A DNA stretch of 64,000 nucleotides. Origin: Methylobacter sp. (GTDB lineage: Bacteria > Pseudomonadota > Gammaproteobacteria > Methylococcales > Methylomonadaceae). Below are positions 1 to 7,600 of this stretch, piece by piece (the stretch's first letter is position 1; each line of letters begins with the position of its first letter). Both the position numbers and the translations under genes were made by a program. The DNA is taken from the NCBI GenBank assembly GCA_028716975.1, contig JAQUOU010000008.1, positions 1-64,000 on the forward strand, given 5' to 3'. Below the pieces are notes generated by a model, which saw nothing but the letters and a program-made list of their open reading frames with translations, was not told the DNA's origin and ran no database searches.

Positions 1-120
1 CTGCATCCTTTTTAAATTCAAGTGTGTATTTGGGTCTCTTTTGTTTGGTTTGATTGCTCATATTTCACCTCTAATGACATTATAAATCTGTCTTTAGAAG
101 TGTCCTGGTTAATTAAACCA
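1..120 (-). mobile_element. Edge of an IS3-family-like element with the start of its OrfA transposase
   Basis: On the minus strand an ATG at 61-59 opens a frame that runs off the left edge of the window and reads MSNQTKQKRPKYTLEFKKDA. The basic start followed by Y-(S/T)-x-E-F-K-x-x-A is typical of the helix-turn-helix OrfA protein of IS3-family transposases. A GGTG ribosome-binding-like stretch precedes the ATG. The outer end of the element is probably near 120, where the minus strand starts TGGTTTAATTAACCAGGACAC, but the second inverted repeat and any target duplication lie outside the window. Only 20 codons are visible, so the family call rests on that short match. Confidence 0.55.
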
Positions 121-275
121 TTACAATCTTCCGTTCGTGGTGAGCCTGTCGAACCAAATACCTGCTACTTCATTCTTTAAGGAACCTCTGCACAGTCCTT
201 CAACAGGGTTTTCCTGAGCATAGGCTAAGGGCTCAGGACGACCGGTAATCCTTCGGCTATACTCAAGAGATCCTT
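121..275. repeat. Dispersed repeat cluster (TTCGTGGTGAGCC family), site 1
   Basis: The segment starts with CCGTTCGTGGTGAGCCTGTC, and inverted, degenerate versions follow (CTGAGCATAGGCTAAGGGCT, GCTCAGGACGACCGG). It lies between the IS edge and the GIY-YIG gene. The phrase TCTGCACAGTCCTTC at about 187-202 recurs at 61738-61752 beside another cluster of the same family, so the repeat unit seems to carry some flanking sequence with it. No convincing protein is encoded. Confidence 0.8.
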
Positions 276-346
276 GCCAAAGGATGGATGAAAAAGATTT
301 GTTTACAAGCAGTCGAATGCTCTTCAAAAAGGTAAGGATAAGCAGA

Positions 347-625
347 ATGTTTTGGGTTTATATTCTCCGCTGTGCTGATGCCAGCTACTACACGGGGCAC
401 ACCGATAATCTCGAAAGGCGTATGGGTCAATATCAGGCTGGAGAATGCTCAGGTTATACTGCAACGCGGCGTCCACTGACGCTTGTGTGGTCACAGGAAT
501 GTTCAACTCGTGAAGAAGCCCTGTCAGCCGAAAGGCAAATCAAGGGGTGGAGCCGTAAGAAAAAAGAGGCGATGATTCGGGGTGACTGGGCAGAAATATC
601 CCGTTTGGCTAAAAGTAAACCCTGA
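347..625 (+). CDS. GIY-YIG nuclease domain protein (UPF0213-like), 92 aa
   Basis: This is a single-domain GIY-YIG protein of the small stand-alone type. The N-terminus MFWVYILRCADASYYTGHT carries the paired motif in its V-Y-I / Y-Y-T-G form. It is followed by the conserved N-L-E-R-R-M segment with the catalytic-type arginine, and by E-A-L-S-A-E-R-Q-I-K-G-W, which holds the metal-binding glutamate. An upstream in-frame ATG at 284 exists, but the family starts right at this motif, so the ATG at 347 is preferred. Members are predicted structure-specific nucleases and their cellular role is largely unknown. Repeat clusters flank the gene on both sides, so it may be a passenger of a mobile or rearranged region. 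Confidence 0.85.
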   Translation: MFWVYILRCADASYYTGHTDNLERRMGQYQAGECSGYTATRRPLTLVWSQECSTREEALSAERQIKGWSRKKKEAMIRGDWAEISRLAKSKP

Positions 626-635
626 TGTCGATTCT

Positions 636-970
636 GGCTCTGGTTCGACAGGCTCACCACGAACGGAAAAAATGGATGAATTCAACACAACCACCGTTCG
701 TCCTGAGCCTGTCGAAGGAAGCCTGTCGAAGGACCAGCTAATCATAAAGTAAATCTGTGGTTCGACAGGGCTCTCCTGAGTTTATCCAAGCCTGTCATGA
801 GCCCTTCGACTACGCTCAGGAGAGCCTTGTCGAATGGGGCTCACCACGAACGGAAAAACTGAATGAACTCAACACAACCACCGTTCGTCCTGAGCCCTTC
901 GATAAACTCAGGAGAGCCTTGTCGAAGGAAGCCTGTCGAAGGAAGCCTGTCGAAGGAAGCTTGTCGAAGC
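636..970. repeat. Dispersed repeat cluster, site 2, with 14-bp tandem array
   Basis: Many direct and inverted copies of GGTTCGACAGGCTCACCACG, CCGTTCGTCCTGAGCCTGTC and CTCAGGAGAGCC fill this stretch. At 921-969 a 14-bp unit (GTCGAAGGAAGCCT) is repeated three and a half times; a two-copy version sits near 712-735. Open frames crossing it encode only repeat-derived sequence. It lies between the GIY-YIG gene and the flagellin promoter. Confidence 0.9.
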
Positions 971-1132
971 TCTGTACTATTTAAAGTTACCTATATTGCA
1001 CCTATAGCTGGAGAAATCACCTCCAAACAGGCCTAACCGCCACAAAAAATCAAGATAATTCCAAACAATAACTTTACCCGTTTAATTAACGCGAAGCAAT
1101 TCACACAATCAAGCCCATCGTAAAAAATACAT

Positions 1133-1159
1133 TAAAGTTTCAAAATTGCCGGACGATAA
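1133..1159 (+). promoter_or_regulatory. Sigma-28 (FliA) type promoter of fliC
   Basis: TAAAGTTT at 1133-1140, an 11-base spacer, then GACGATAA at 1152-1159. This matches the flagellar sigma factor consensus TAAAGTTT-N11-GCCGATAA at 15 of 16 positions. It lies about 93 bases before the flagellin ATG, leaving a leader with a possible CsrA-type GGCAGGATGG element at 1213-1222. Confidence 0.9.
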
Positions 1160-1251
1160 CCAAGACAGGTGGGGGAGCTATCAAAGATAAGGAACCCGTA
1201 GTTATATAACCCGGCAGGATGGCCTGAACGGGTCTAACCAGGAGAGCCTTC

Positions 1252-2739
1252 ATGGCACAAACAATTAATACCAATATTTCTTCCTTAAACGCTCAACGTA
1301 ACCTGAATATGTCTCAGGCTTCTCTGTCCACTTCGTTACAACGGTTGTCTTCCGGTTTGCGTATCAACAGTGCAAAAGACGATGCGGCAGGTCTTGCTAT
1401 CAGCGAACGGTTTACCACTCAAATTCGTGGTAATGACCAGGCTGCGCGTAATGCCAATGACGGTATTTCCCTTGCGCAAAGCGCTGAAGGCGATTTAGTC
1501 ACAATCGCCAGCAACCTGCAACGGATGCGTGAATTGGCTGTTCAGTCCGCCAACGCCACCAACTCCGATTCCGATCGTAAAGCGATTGATAACGAAGTAC
1601 AGTCACTGTCATCAGAAATTGACCGGGTAGCGCAAAATTCCTCATTCAACGGCTCGAAACTGCTGGATGGTACTTTTACAGCTAAAACTTTCCAAATCGG
1701 CGCCAACAATTCCTCAAGCGATAGCATTCAGATCGCATCTATTGCCAGTGCCAGGACATCAGCGTTGGGCGGAAGCGGGACGTCAACATCAACCTCAGTA
1801 ACCGGAACCTCCACAACTGCCGCCGCCCTGACTGCAGGGGCTTTAACCCTGAATGGCTTTCAGGTTGGCGCTTCAAGCATTGGTGCGGCTGCTGGTCAAT
1901 CAGTTGGGAGCGCCTTCTCCAAGGCAGCAGCAATCAATTTAGTCTCTTCCCAGTCTGGTGTCTCTGCAACAGCGAATGCAACTTCTGTCACAGGCGCTGC
2001 CCAAAGTGTTTTTACCGGAGTAACCGCGGCCAATTCTTTTAGCGTCAATGGCATCAATGTTGGCGCGATTGCTGCTGGCGGAACTGCTCCTGGTCAAGGC
2101 GCCAATGTGGCTGCCGCTATCAACTCAGTTTCCGCCCAGTCTGGAGTCACTGCAACTGCGGATAATCTCGGTAAAGTTACTTTGAACGCTGCCGATGGGC
2201 GTGATATCAGTTTGCTTGCTCAAGGAACTACCACGGCCGCACTAGCCTTAACGACTTTTGGTTTAGTCACAGGCGATGTGGCTGGTCCGGTAGCTGCAGT
2301 GACAACGTCAGGCACATTAAGCTTAAGCTCCAACAATGCTGCTGGTATAGTTATAGGCGGTGGCACGCCTGCTATCGCCGGTTTGACTGCAGGTACCACT
2401 TCGCCATCGACCACCTTGACGGTAAACAGTATTTCTTCGATAAACGTGCTAACGTCTGCTAATGCTACCAATGCCCTGGATGCCATTGATGGCGCATTGC
2501 AGACTGTAAATACTTCACGCGCTTCACTGGGCGCCTATCAAAACCGTTTTGCCACGGTTGTGGATAGTTTGCAGGTTAGAAGCGAGAACTTGTCAGCTTC
2601 CAAAAGCCGAATCACAGATGCAGATTTTGCCAAAGAAACAGCAAACCTGACACGTGCGCAAATTCTGCAACAGGCAGGTACTGCAATGTTGTCCCAGGCT
2701 AATAAATTACCGCAAAATGTATTAAGCTTATTGCAATAA
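1252..2739 (+). CDS. fliC: Flagellin, 495 aa
   Basis: This is the filament subunit, secreted through the flagellar type III apparatus and polymerised outside the cell. The N-terminal D0/D1 region is canonical (M-A-Q-T-I-N-T-N-I-S-S-L-N-A-Q-R-N-L, then L-S-S-G-L-R-I-N-S-A-K-D-D-A-A-G-L). So is the C-terminus (S-R-I-T-D-A-D-F-A-K-E-T ... L-S-Q-A-N-K-L-P-Q-N-V-L-S-L-L-Q). The central part, about residues 165-400, is rich in Ala, Gly, Ser and Thr. It holds two related blocks (near 202-245 and 263-315, each ending in S-x-Q-S-G-V-x-A-T-A), so the variable domain looks internally duplicated. A GGAG ribosome site sits 7 bases before the ATG. A sigma-28 promoter lies upstream and a terminator follows directly, so it can be transcribed alone. 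Confidence 0.97.
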   Translation: MAQTINTNISSLNAQRNLNMSQASLSTSLQRLSSGLRINSAKDDAAGLAISERFTTQIRGNDQAARNANDGISLAQSAEGDLVTIASNLQRMRELAVQSANATNSDSDRKAIDNEVQSLSSEIDRVAQNSSFNGSKLLDGTFTAKTFQIGANNSSSDSIQIASIASARTSALGGSGTSTSTSVTGTSTTAAALTAGALTLNGFQVGASSIGAAAGQSVGSAFSKAAAINLVSSQSGVSATANATSVTGAAQSVFTGVTAANSFSVNGINVGAIAAGGTAPGQGANVAAAINSVSAQSGVTATADNLGKVTLNAADGRDISLLAQGTTTAALALTTFGLVTGDVAGPVAAVTTSGTLSLSSNNAAGIVIGGGTPAIAGLTAGTTSPSTTLTVNSISSINVLTSANATNALDAIDGALQTVNTSRASLGAYQNRFATVVDSLQVRSENLSASKSRITDADFAKETANLTRAQILQQAGTAMLSQANKLPQNVLSLLQ

Positions 2740-2747
2740 CAATGAAG

Positions 2748-2781
2748 GTAATGCCCGGCTTCCGCTGGGCATTACTTTTTT
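2748..2781 (+). terminator. Rho-independent terminator after fliC
   Basis: GTAATGCCC at 2748-2756 pairs perfectly with GGGCATTAC at 2767-2775 around a 10-base loop and is followed by six T residues. It starts 8 bases after the flagellin stop codon. Confidence 0.92.
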
Positions 2782-2805
2782 CTGCAATTGGCGAAAGAGG
2801 TCAAA

Positions 2806-3222
2806 ATGGAAATCCATGCATATAATCCAAAACAGACATCTCCCCCTGTGGCTTTAAAGATAACTACTACTGATCAGCCGGTTGAGTCTTCGGTTAAAAG
2901 TGTGCCGGAACCAACCGGTAAAGCAGACGCCAAATTAGATACGGCCGGCGTATCTACGGTTGCTCAAGCAAAAAAGCCTGATGATCTGGAAAGCGATATT
3001 CAACAAGCAGTCAGTAAGTTAAATGACTTTGTGCAAGCAAGACAGAGTAACTTACAGTTTAGTGTTGATAAAGAAAGCGGCGCTATGGTTGTTAAAGTTG
3101 TTGATTCTAAAAGTGAAAAAGTTATTCGGCAAATTCCGGCCGAAGAAACGCTTAAGCTGACCCGCTTTCTGATGGCGCAGAAGGACGAAGTGGCGTTTAA
3201 TATTTTCAGTTCAAAAGCTTAA
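2806..3222 (+). CDS. flaG: FlaG family flagellar protein, 138 aa
   Basis: FlaG proteins are small cytoplasmic proteins coded beside flagellin and the filament cap; loss of FlaG in other bacteria changes filament length. The first 70 residues are low-complexity and rich in Pro, Thr and Lys. The conserved C-terminal part is seen in residues 70-138: L-N-D-F-V-Q-A-R-Q-S-N-L-Q-F-S-V-D, then V-V-K-V-V-D-S-K-S-E-K-V-I-R-Q-I-P-A-E-E, the hallmark of the family. The start is set at the ATG at 2806 because AAGAGG lies at the right distance; an in-frame TTG at 2788 is less likely. It sits between fliC and fliD, beyond the fliC terminator, so it depends on read-through or an unseen promoter. Confidence 0.9.
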   Translation: MEIHAYNPKQTSPPVALKITTTDQPVESSVKSVPEPTGKADAKLDTAGVSTVAQAKKPDDLESDIQQAVSKLNDFVQARQSNLQFSVDKESGAMVVKVVDSKSEKVIRQIPAEETLKLTRFLMAQKDEVAFNIFSSKA

Positions 3223-3256
3223 TGATGGAGGTGCTTGCAAAAAGCATGGTGTGGGT

Positions 3257-3475
3257 GGTTCGACAAGCTCACCACGAACGGGATCAACACAAACCGTTCG
3301 TGCTGAGTTCGTCGAAGGGTTCAACAAGCTCACCACGAACAGAAAAAGTAAATTTATAGTTAATATAACCACCGTTCGTGCTGAGCCTGTCGAAGCATTA
3401 ACGGCTTCGACAAGCCCGCCCTTTCGACAAGGCTCTCCTGAGCGTAGTCGATGGGCTTAGAGCGAACGGAATTTT
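3257..3475. repeat. Dispersed repeat cluster, site 3
   Basis: Repeated inverted and direct units such as GGTTCGACAAGCTCACCACG, CCGTTCGTGCTGAGCCTGTC and CAAGGCTCTCCTGAGCGTAG lie here. The right edge (GAATTTTGGTATGTTCAACTGAGGTTTTTAGGG, about 3470-3502) resembles the right arm of the palindromic element at 51190-51206 (CAACTGCGGATTTTAGG). This suggests that both are versions of one larger element. Confidence 0.88.
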
Positions 3476-3607
3476 GGTATGTTCAACTGAGGTTTTTAGG
3501 GTGATTGTTAATTATTCAAAACAGAGACACTGAAGACATAGAACTTCCTGATTACTTACAAGCTTCAGCTAAAATTGAACCTGATTAGTAAGGAACCTCA
3601 GCCAACA

Positions 3608-3876
3608 CCGTCATACCGGCATGGATGCCGGTATCCAGTCACATGGATGTGAATGTTGGCTTGGCATTGTGCCTAAATCGAGCGGCAGGGCCTTGGGCAC
3701 AAACCGTCCATGGCCCTGGATTCATGCGGGGCTTTCCTGCCCCGCACCCCAATGGGGGTAAATGCCAATCCGCTTCTGGCGGATTGGTCCGGCGCCAATC
3801 TGTCTGGAACAGATTGGCATTTACCCGAAGGGTGGCAGGCAGGAGAGCCTGACATGAGTCCATGCCGGTATGACGG
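3608..3876. repeat. 269-bp palindromic element with 18-bp perfect terminal inverted repeats
   Basis: CCGTCATACCGGCATGGA at 3608-3625 is repeated as its exact reverse complement at 3859-3876. Inside is a second perfect inverted pair, GGGTAAATGCCAATC at 3756-3770 and its complement at 3812-3826. The element has no transposase and sits between flaG and fliD. The structure suits a non-autonomous (MITE-like) or structured intergenic repeat. Open frames crossing it on both strands are products of its symmetry. Confidence 0.85.
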
Positions 3877-3979
3877 GGCTTAAGGGTTTGCTGCTTCGGC
3901 TGAAAGTTATACGTAATCAGGTAGAACGTTACAATCTCTGAGATTTTTCAGTGACTACATAATTTTAAGGAGACAGACA

Positions 3980-5356
3980 ATGGCTGCAATCACATCCGCA
4001 GGTGTTGGTTCAGGGCTTGATATAGAAGGTCTGATAACGAAACTGATAACTGCCGAAAGAAAGCCGACGACAGATCGGCTTGATAAAAAAGAGGCTACAT
4101 TACAAGCAGATGTATCCGCTTTTGGATCTGTTAAAGGCGCATTGTCTGCTTTCCAGACTAGCATTCAGAGTTTAAAAGATGCGTCTTTGTTTAAAGCGCA
4201 AACTGCGACCTCAAGCAATCCCGAGTTATTTACAGTTTCGGCAAACAGTTCAGCTGTTTCCGGTAGTTTTTCAATAGTAGTCGATCAACTGGCCCAAGCG
4301 GCAAAATTACGTTCCGGTGATTTTACCAGCGAAACAGAAGCTGTTGGAGCGGGTAGCTTGACTATAGGTTTGGGTGCAGGCAGTTTTAATCTTACCGTTG
4401 GGGCCGGTACCACCCTGGCCGGTATTCGGGATTCTATCAATCAGGCAACTGATAATCCGGGGATAAAAGCAACTCTTGTTAAAGTCGATAGCGGCTCTCA
4501 ACTGGTGCTGACTTCAAGTAAGGAGGGCGCCGCCAATACCATTACGATTGCTGCTACGGATTCTGATGCCCTGGACGGTAAGGATTTAACCAAGCTGGCG
4601 ACTGCCAATCTTACCCCCATTCATGCTGCTCAAGATGCGATAATTCATGTCGATGGGCAGCAGGTTACACGCAATAGCAATAGTTTTTCTGATGCTATCA
4701 CGGGGGTAACTGTTTCATTGCTGAAAGCAGATCCCAGCATAACAGGCACTCTGAGTACCGCTCTGGATAAAAGTTCTGTTACGGCCAAAGTAAATGATTT
4801 TATCAAGGCTTATAATTCTCTCGCCAAAACAATGAGTGGTTTATCCAGTTATGATGCGGCGACTAAAAAAGGCGGGCCTTTATTCGGGGATGCAACATTA
4901 CGCGGGGTGCAAAATCAAATTCGTCAGGTGTTATCAACTACTGTGCAAGGAGCCGGCAGCTTTTCGACATTGGCCGAGATCGGCATTACCACTGATAAAA
5001 CCGGTACGCTTCAACTAAATTCCAGTAAGCTCGATAGCGCCATCTCTACAAATTTTGAGGGGGTAGCTAAATTATTTTCATCTGAGACTGGCGTGGCTGC
5101 GCGTTTTGATAACACAGTACAAAGTTACCTGTCTTTCGATGGCGCATTATCATCTCGTATTAGCGGGGTAAATAAGGATATTACAGGTATCACGGCGCAA
5201 AGAAGCAAGCTTGAGGACAGGCTGATAACATTAGAAGCGCGTTTCCGCAAGCAGTTTACGGCAATGGATACTTTAGTGGGGCAGTTACAGTCCACGGGCA
5301 CTTTTCTTACCCAGCAATTGGATAATTTGCCGGGACCAATATCGTCAAAAAATTAA
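3980..5356 (+). CDS. fliD: Flagellar filament cap protein FliD (HAP2), 458 aa
   Basis: FliD forms the cap at the filament tip and guides insertion of flagellin subunits. The N-terminus is typical (G-V-G-S-G-L-D-I-E-G-L-I-T-K-L-I, FliD_N). The middle contains T-S-S-K-E-G-A-A-N-T-I and D-G-Q-Q-V-T-R-N-S-N-S-F-S-D-A-I-T-G-V, which mark FliD proteins. The C-terminal FliD_C region (G-P-L-F-G-D-A-T-L-R-G-V-Q ... Y-L-S-F-D-G-A-L-S-S-R-I) ends in a coiled-coil-like stretch. The length is normal. AAGGAG precedes the ATG by 7 bases. The 757-bp gap to flaG is repeat material, so the usual flaG-fliD coupling has been broken up. Confidence 0.96.
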   Translation: MAAITSAGVGSGLDIEGLITKLITAERKPTTDRLDKKEATLQADVSAFGSVKGALSAFQTSIQSLKDASLFKAQTATSSNPELFTVSANSSAVSGSFSIVVDQLAQAAKLRSGDFTSETEAVGAGSLTIGLGAGSFNLTVGAGTTLAGIRDSINQATDNPGIKATLVKVDSGSQLVLTSSKEGAANTITIAATDSDALDGKDLTKLATANLTPIHAAQDAIIHVDGQQVTRNSNSFSDAITGVTVSLLKADPSITGTLSTALDKSSVTAKVNDFIKAYNSLAKTMSGLSSYDAATKKGGPLFGDATLRGVQNQIRQVLSTTVQGAGSFSTLAEIGITTDKTGTLQLNSSKLDSAISTNFEGVAKLFSSETGVAARFDNTVQSYLSFDGALSSRISGVNKDITGITAQRSKLEDRLITLEARFRKQFTAMDTLVGQLQSTGTFLTQQLDNLPGPISSKN

Positions 5357-5399
5357 ATAGGCAGAACTTAGGGAAGCGCTGAACAAATTGATGTCACTC

Positions 5400-5660
5400 A
5401 TGGTTCGACAAGGCTCTCCTGAGCACAGCCGAAGGGGCTCTCCTGAGCACAGCCGAAGGGGCTCTCCTGAGCACAGCCGAAGGGGCTCTCCTGAGCACAG
5501 CCGAAGGGCTCACCACGAACGGGTTTGACACCGCTCTCCTGAGCATAGACGAAGAGGCTCTCCTTAGTTTATCGAAGCCTGTAATGAGCTTGTCAAAAGG
5601 GCTCACCGTTCATCCTGAGCTTGTCGAAGGAAGCTTGTCGAAGGAAGCTTGTCGAAGGAT
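5400..5660. repeat. Repeat cluster, site 4, with four 24-bp tandem copies
   Basis: A 24-bp unit starting GGCTCTCCTGAGCACAGC is repeated four times without spacers at 5412-5435, 5436-5459, 5460-5483 and 5484-5507. Further family units and a 14-bp tandem (GTCGAAGGAAGCTT, about 5623-5657) follow. The cluster fills most of the gap between fliD and fliS. Copy number looks prone to slippage. Confidence 0.93.
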
Positions 5661-5701
5661 TTAATCAGAGCTTCCTTAGCCAGCATTTTTTGTTAATTCG
5701 G

Positions 5702-5728
5702 TAAAGTTTTTAATAAAACTGACGATAT
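5702..5728 (+). promoter_or_regulatory. Sigma-28 (FliA) type promoter of fliS
   Basis: TAAAGTTT at 5702-5709, an 11-base spacer, then GACGATAT at 5721-5728. This is 14 of 16 matches to the FliA consensus with exact spacing. It lies 57 bases before the fliS start and just beyond the repeat cluster, so fliS and the next gene can be expressed independently of fliD. Confidence 0.82.
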
Positions 5729-5784
5729 AACAAAGTAGTTGTTCCGAAATGGATCAAAATCTAATAGTAACGAGGATATATCAA

Positions 5785-6177
5785 ATGAATGCTGCATCAG
5801 CAATGAAACAATACAAACAAGTGAGTGTTCACTGCGGCATAATGGATGCTTCACCCCATCGTTTGGTGCAAATGCTTATGGAAGGAGCTTTGGAAAAAAT
5901 TGCCTTGGCAAAAGGCAACATATCACGAAATGAAATCGCCTTAAAAGGTAGCAATATCGGAAAAGCTATTTCTATTATTGGTGGTTTACAGGGGTCTTTA
6001 AATAAAGACTCCGGGGGTAAATTGGCAGAAAACCTGAGTGAGCTTTATGACTATATGACTAGGCGCCTGCTCATTGCAAATACTCGCAGCGATGCAGGTG
6101 TTTTAGATGAGATTTCCAGTTTAATGATTGAAATTAAAACGGGTTGGGATGCAATCCCTGAGGCTCTTAAAAATTAG
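5785..6177 (+). CDS. fliS: Flagellin export chaperone FliS, 130 aa
   Basis: FliS binds the C-terminus of unpolymerised flagellin in the cytoplasm and hands it to the export gate. Family features are visible: M-K-Q-Y-K-Q-V-S-V near the start, A-S-P-H-R-L-V-Q-M-L-M-E-G-A-L-E at about 27-42, I-S-I-I-G-G-L-Q-G-S-L at about 70-80, and L-S-E-L-Y-D-Y-M-T-R-R-L in the middle. The length is normal. The ATG at 5785, preceded by CGAGGATAT, is preferred over the in-frame ATG at 5749 because it gives the family's usual N-terminus. It follows fliD and precedes a fliT-like gene, the standard order. Confidence 0.95.
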   Translation: MNAASAMKQYKQVSVHCGIMDASPHRLVQMLMEGALEKIALAKGNISRNEIALKGSNIGKAISIIGGLQGSLNKDSGGKLAENLSELYDYMTRRLLIANTRSDAGVLDEISSLMIEIKTGWDAIPEALKN

Positions 6178-6268
6178 CCTGAAGTAATATGAGGTTGCGC
6201 CTGGTTACAACTCATAGTCTCAACCAATCGGCAGCCGAAGCTTCCTTGTTTCCAAAAGAATTTTTAAG

Positions 6269-6574
6269 ATGACGGATAAAATAACCGATCTTCAACAGTT
6301 AGTATCTCTTAGCCGCGAAATGCTGGAAAAAGCGGAGTCAGAATCCTGGGATGAGCTGTTCGTGCTGGAAGAAAAACGGCGTGCATTGCTCGGCTTGTTT
6401 TTTTCAGTGCCTGTTCAGCAGGAATATGCAGGAGAGGTTTCAGAAGGGATTCAGTCGATTATGGCAATTGACCGTAATATCATGGAATTAGGGCTGGGGA
6501 AAAAGTTAGAACTCGAGCAGGCGTTGCATCAGATAGATCAAGGAAAAAAGGCTGTTAAGGCATATAATTCATGA
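6269..6574 (+). CDS. fliT: FliT-like flagellar chaperone, 101 aa
   Basis: This small, highly charged, helical protein sits directly after fliS, where FliT is coded in many gammaproteobacteria. FliT is the export chaperone for FliD. The sequence has the expected pattern of heptad-like helices (L-Q-Q-L-V-S-L-S-R-E-M-L-E-K-A and W-D-E-L-F-V-L-E-E-K-R-R-A-L-L), with the conserved W-D-x-L-x-x-L-E-x-x-R segment. The family is poorly conserved, so position weighs as much as sequence. No strong ribosome site precedes the ATG. It converges with the ypjD-like gene, with only 7 bases between the stop codons. Confidence 0.78.
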   Translation: MTDKITDLQQLVSLSREMLEKAESESWDELFVLEEKRRALLGLFFSVPVQQEYAGEVSEGIQSIMAIDRNIMELGLGKKLELEQALHQIDQGKKAVKAYNS

Positions 6575-6581
6575 TCTTGCT

Positions 6582-7376
6582 TTACCTGTGCAGAATAATT
6601 TCCAGCACCAGTTTGCTGCCGAAATAAGCAAGAAGCAGTGATATAAAACCGGACAAAGTCCATTTGATTGCCGTTTGTCCTCTCCATCCGTAACGGCTTC
6701 GGCCGATCAATAAGCATGAAAATATTAACCATGCCAGAATCGATAAAACAGTCTTGTGCACCAGATGCTGTGCAAACAGATTTTCTATAAATATAAAGCC
6801 GCTGACCAACGAGATTGTCAGGAAAAAAAGTCCCGCGCTCAGCATTTGAAATAACAAGGATTCCATAGTTTGCAGGGGTGGTAATGACTGGATAAAACGC
6901 CTGGGTGCATGGCTTTTCAGCTGCCGGTCCTGAATGGCGAGCAAAATGGCTTGCAGGGCCGCGATATTTAACAAGCTGAAAGCAATAATAGACGTTAGAA
7001 CATGAATATTCATCTGCCAGTTATGGATATGCAGGGGATGAGGCTTTTCCGGAAAGGCCACATTTAGTCCCAGCATGATGGCGGCAACCGGAAATATTGC
7101 GATACCCAATTTTTCGACCGGTTGATTTAATGTTGCCATCAATAAAAGCAGAGCTACAATCATTGAAACGAGCGAAGATGTGCTAAAAAGGCTAAAGCTG
7201 AAGCCGTCATTTTGCCGGAAAACGATGGCGGTGTATAAGATGTGTGCACATAAAGCTATCCATGCAAAATAAAGCGGTATGCGCTGATCAGGATATTTAT
7301 AAGTCTGTCGTGAAATAAGCAGAGCACTTCCCAGATAGGTGCAAATTGAAAGGGTTGCGAGCACGGTGATAGTCAT
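6582..7376 (-). CDS. ypjD: YpjD-like inner-membrane protein, cytochrome c assembly (CcsA) family, 264 aa
   Basis: This polytopic protein has about eight hydrophobic segments and the cytochrome c assembly domain pattern. The segment H-N-W-Q-M-N-I-H-V-L-T-S-I-I-A-F-S at about 118-134 carries histidines of the type that bind haem in CcsA/CcmC proteins, and Q-H-L-V-H-K-T-V-L-S-I-L-A-W near the end supplies another. YpjD-type proteins are usually coded divergently upstream of ffh, as here, and have 260-270 residues. The exact function of YpjD is not established; a role in haem handling or divalent cation tolerance has been proposed for relatives. The gene starts 433 bases from ffh, with a repeat in between. 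Confidence 0.88.
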   Translation of the reverse strand: MTITVLATLSICTYLGSALLISRQTYKYPDQRIPLYFAWIALCAHILYTAIVFRQNDGFSFSLFSTSSLVSMIVALLLLMATLNQPVEKLGIAIFPVAAIMLGLNVAFPEKPHPLHIHNWQMNIHVLTSIIAFSLLNIAALQAILLAIQDRQLKSHAPRRFIQSLPPLQTMESLLFQMLSAGLFFLTISLVSGFIFIENLFAQHLVHKTVLSILAWLIFSCLLIGRSRYGWRGQTAIKWTLSGFISLLLAYFGSKLVLEIILHR

Positions 7377-7487
7377 GAAATTACTGGTAATTACCCTGAT
7401 CTTTAAATAGTATCGACTGAGATTTTGCCGGAATTTAAAAAATTAATAAAGTTTGGCTAAAATAAAGGTAATCTTTAAAAATACAGT

Positions 7488-7600
7488 GTTTCGACAGGGC
7501 TCTCCTGAGCGTAGACGAAGGGCTCAGTACGCACAGTTCTACTATTATCAATACCTTACGTTCGTGCTGAATCGTGAGCTTGTCGAACGTTCGAAGCATG
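7488..7600. repeat. Dispersed repeat cluster, site 5
   Basis: Units GTTTCGACAGGGCTCTCCTG, GCGTAGACGAAGGGCTCAG and TTCGTGCTGAATCGTGAGCT lie in inverted arrangement within the 433-bp space between the divergent ypjD-like gene and ffh. The rest of that space (7377-7487 and 7601-7809) is AT-rich and should hold both promoters; no clear consensus was fixed by eye. Confidence 0.82.

Noticed and set aside
636..800. tRNA T-arm-like words (GGTTCGA)
   Set aside because: They belong to the repeat family; no cloverleaf or CCA end could be drawn around any of them.
757..984. 75-codon open frame
   Set aside because: It lies wholly within the dispersed repeat cluster; the peptide is a translation of repeat units and has no ribosome site.
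3251..3460. 69-codon open frame
   Set aside because: Made of repeat DNA of site 3; composition and repetition show that it is not a gene.
3625..3863. Overlapping frames of 60-75 codons on both strands
   Set aside because: They fall between the arms of the 269-bp palindromic element and arise from its symmetry and high GC content.
5412..5507. CRISPR-like array
   Set aside because: The 24-bp units are directly adjacent, with no spacers and no cas genes nearby.
5394..5606. 70-codon minus-strand frame with repeated R-R-A-P-S-A-V-L
   Set aside because: It is the translation of the 24-bp tandem array, whose unit length is a multiple of three and so stays open.
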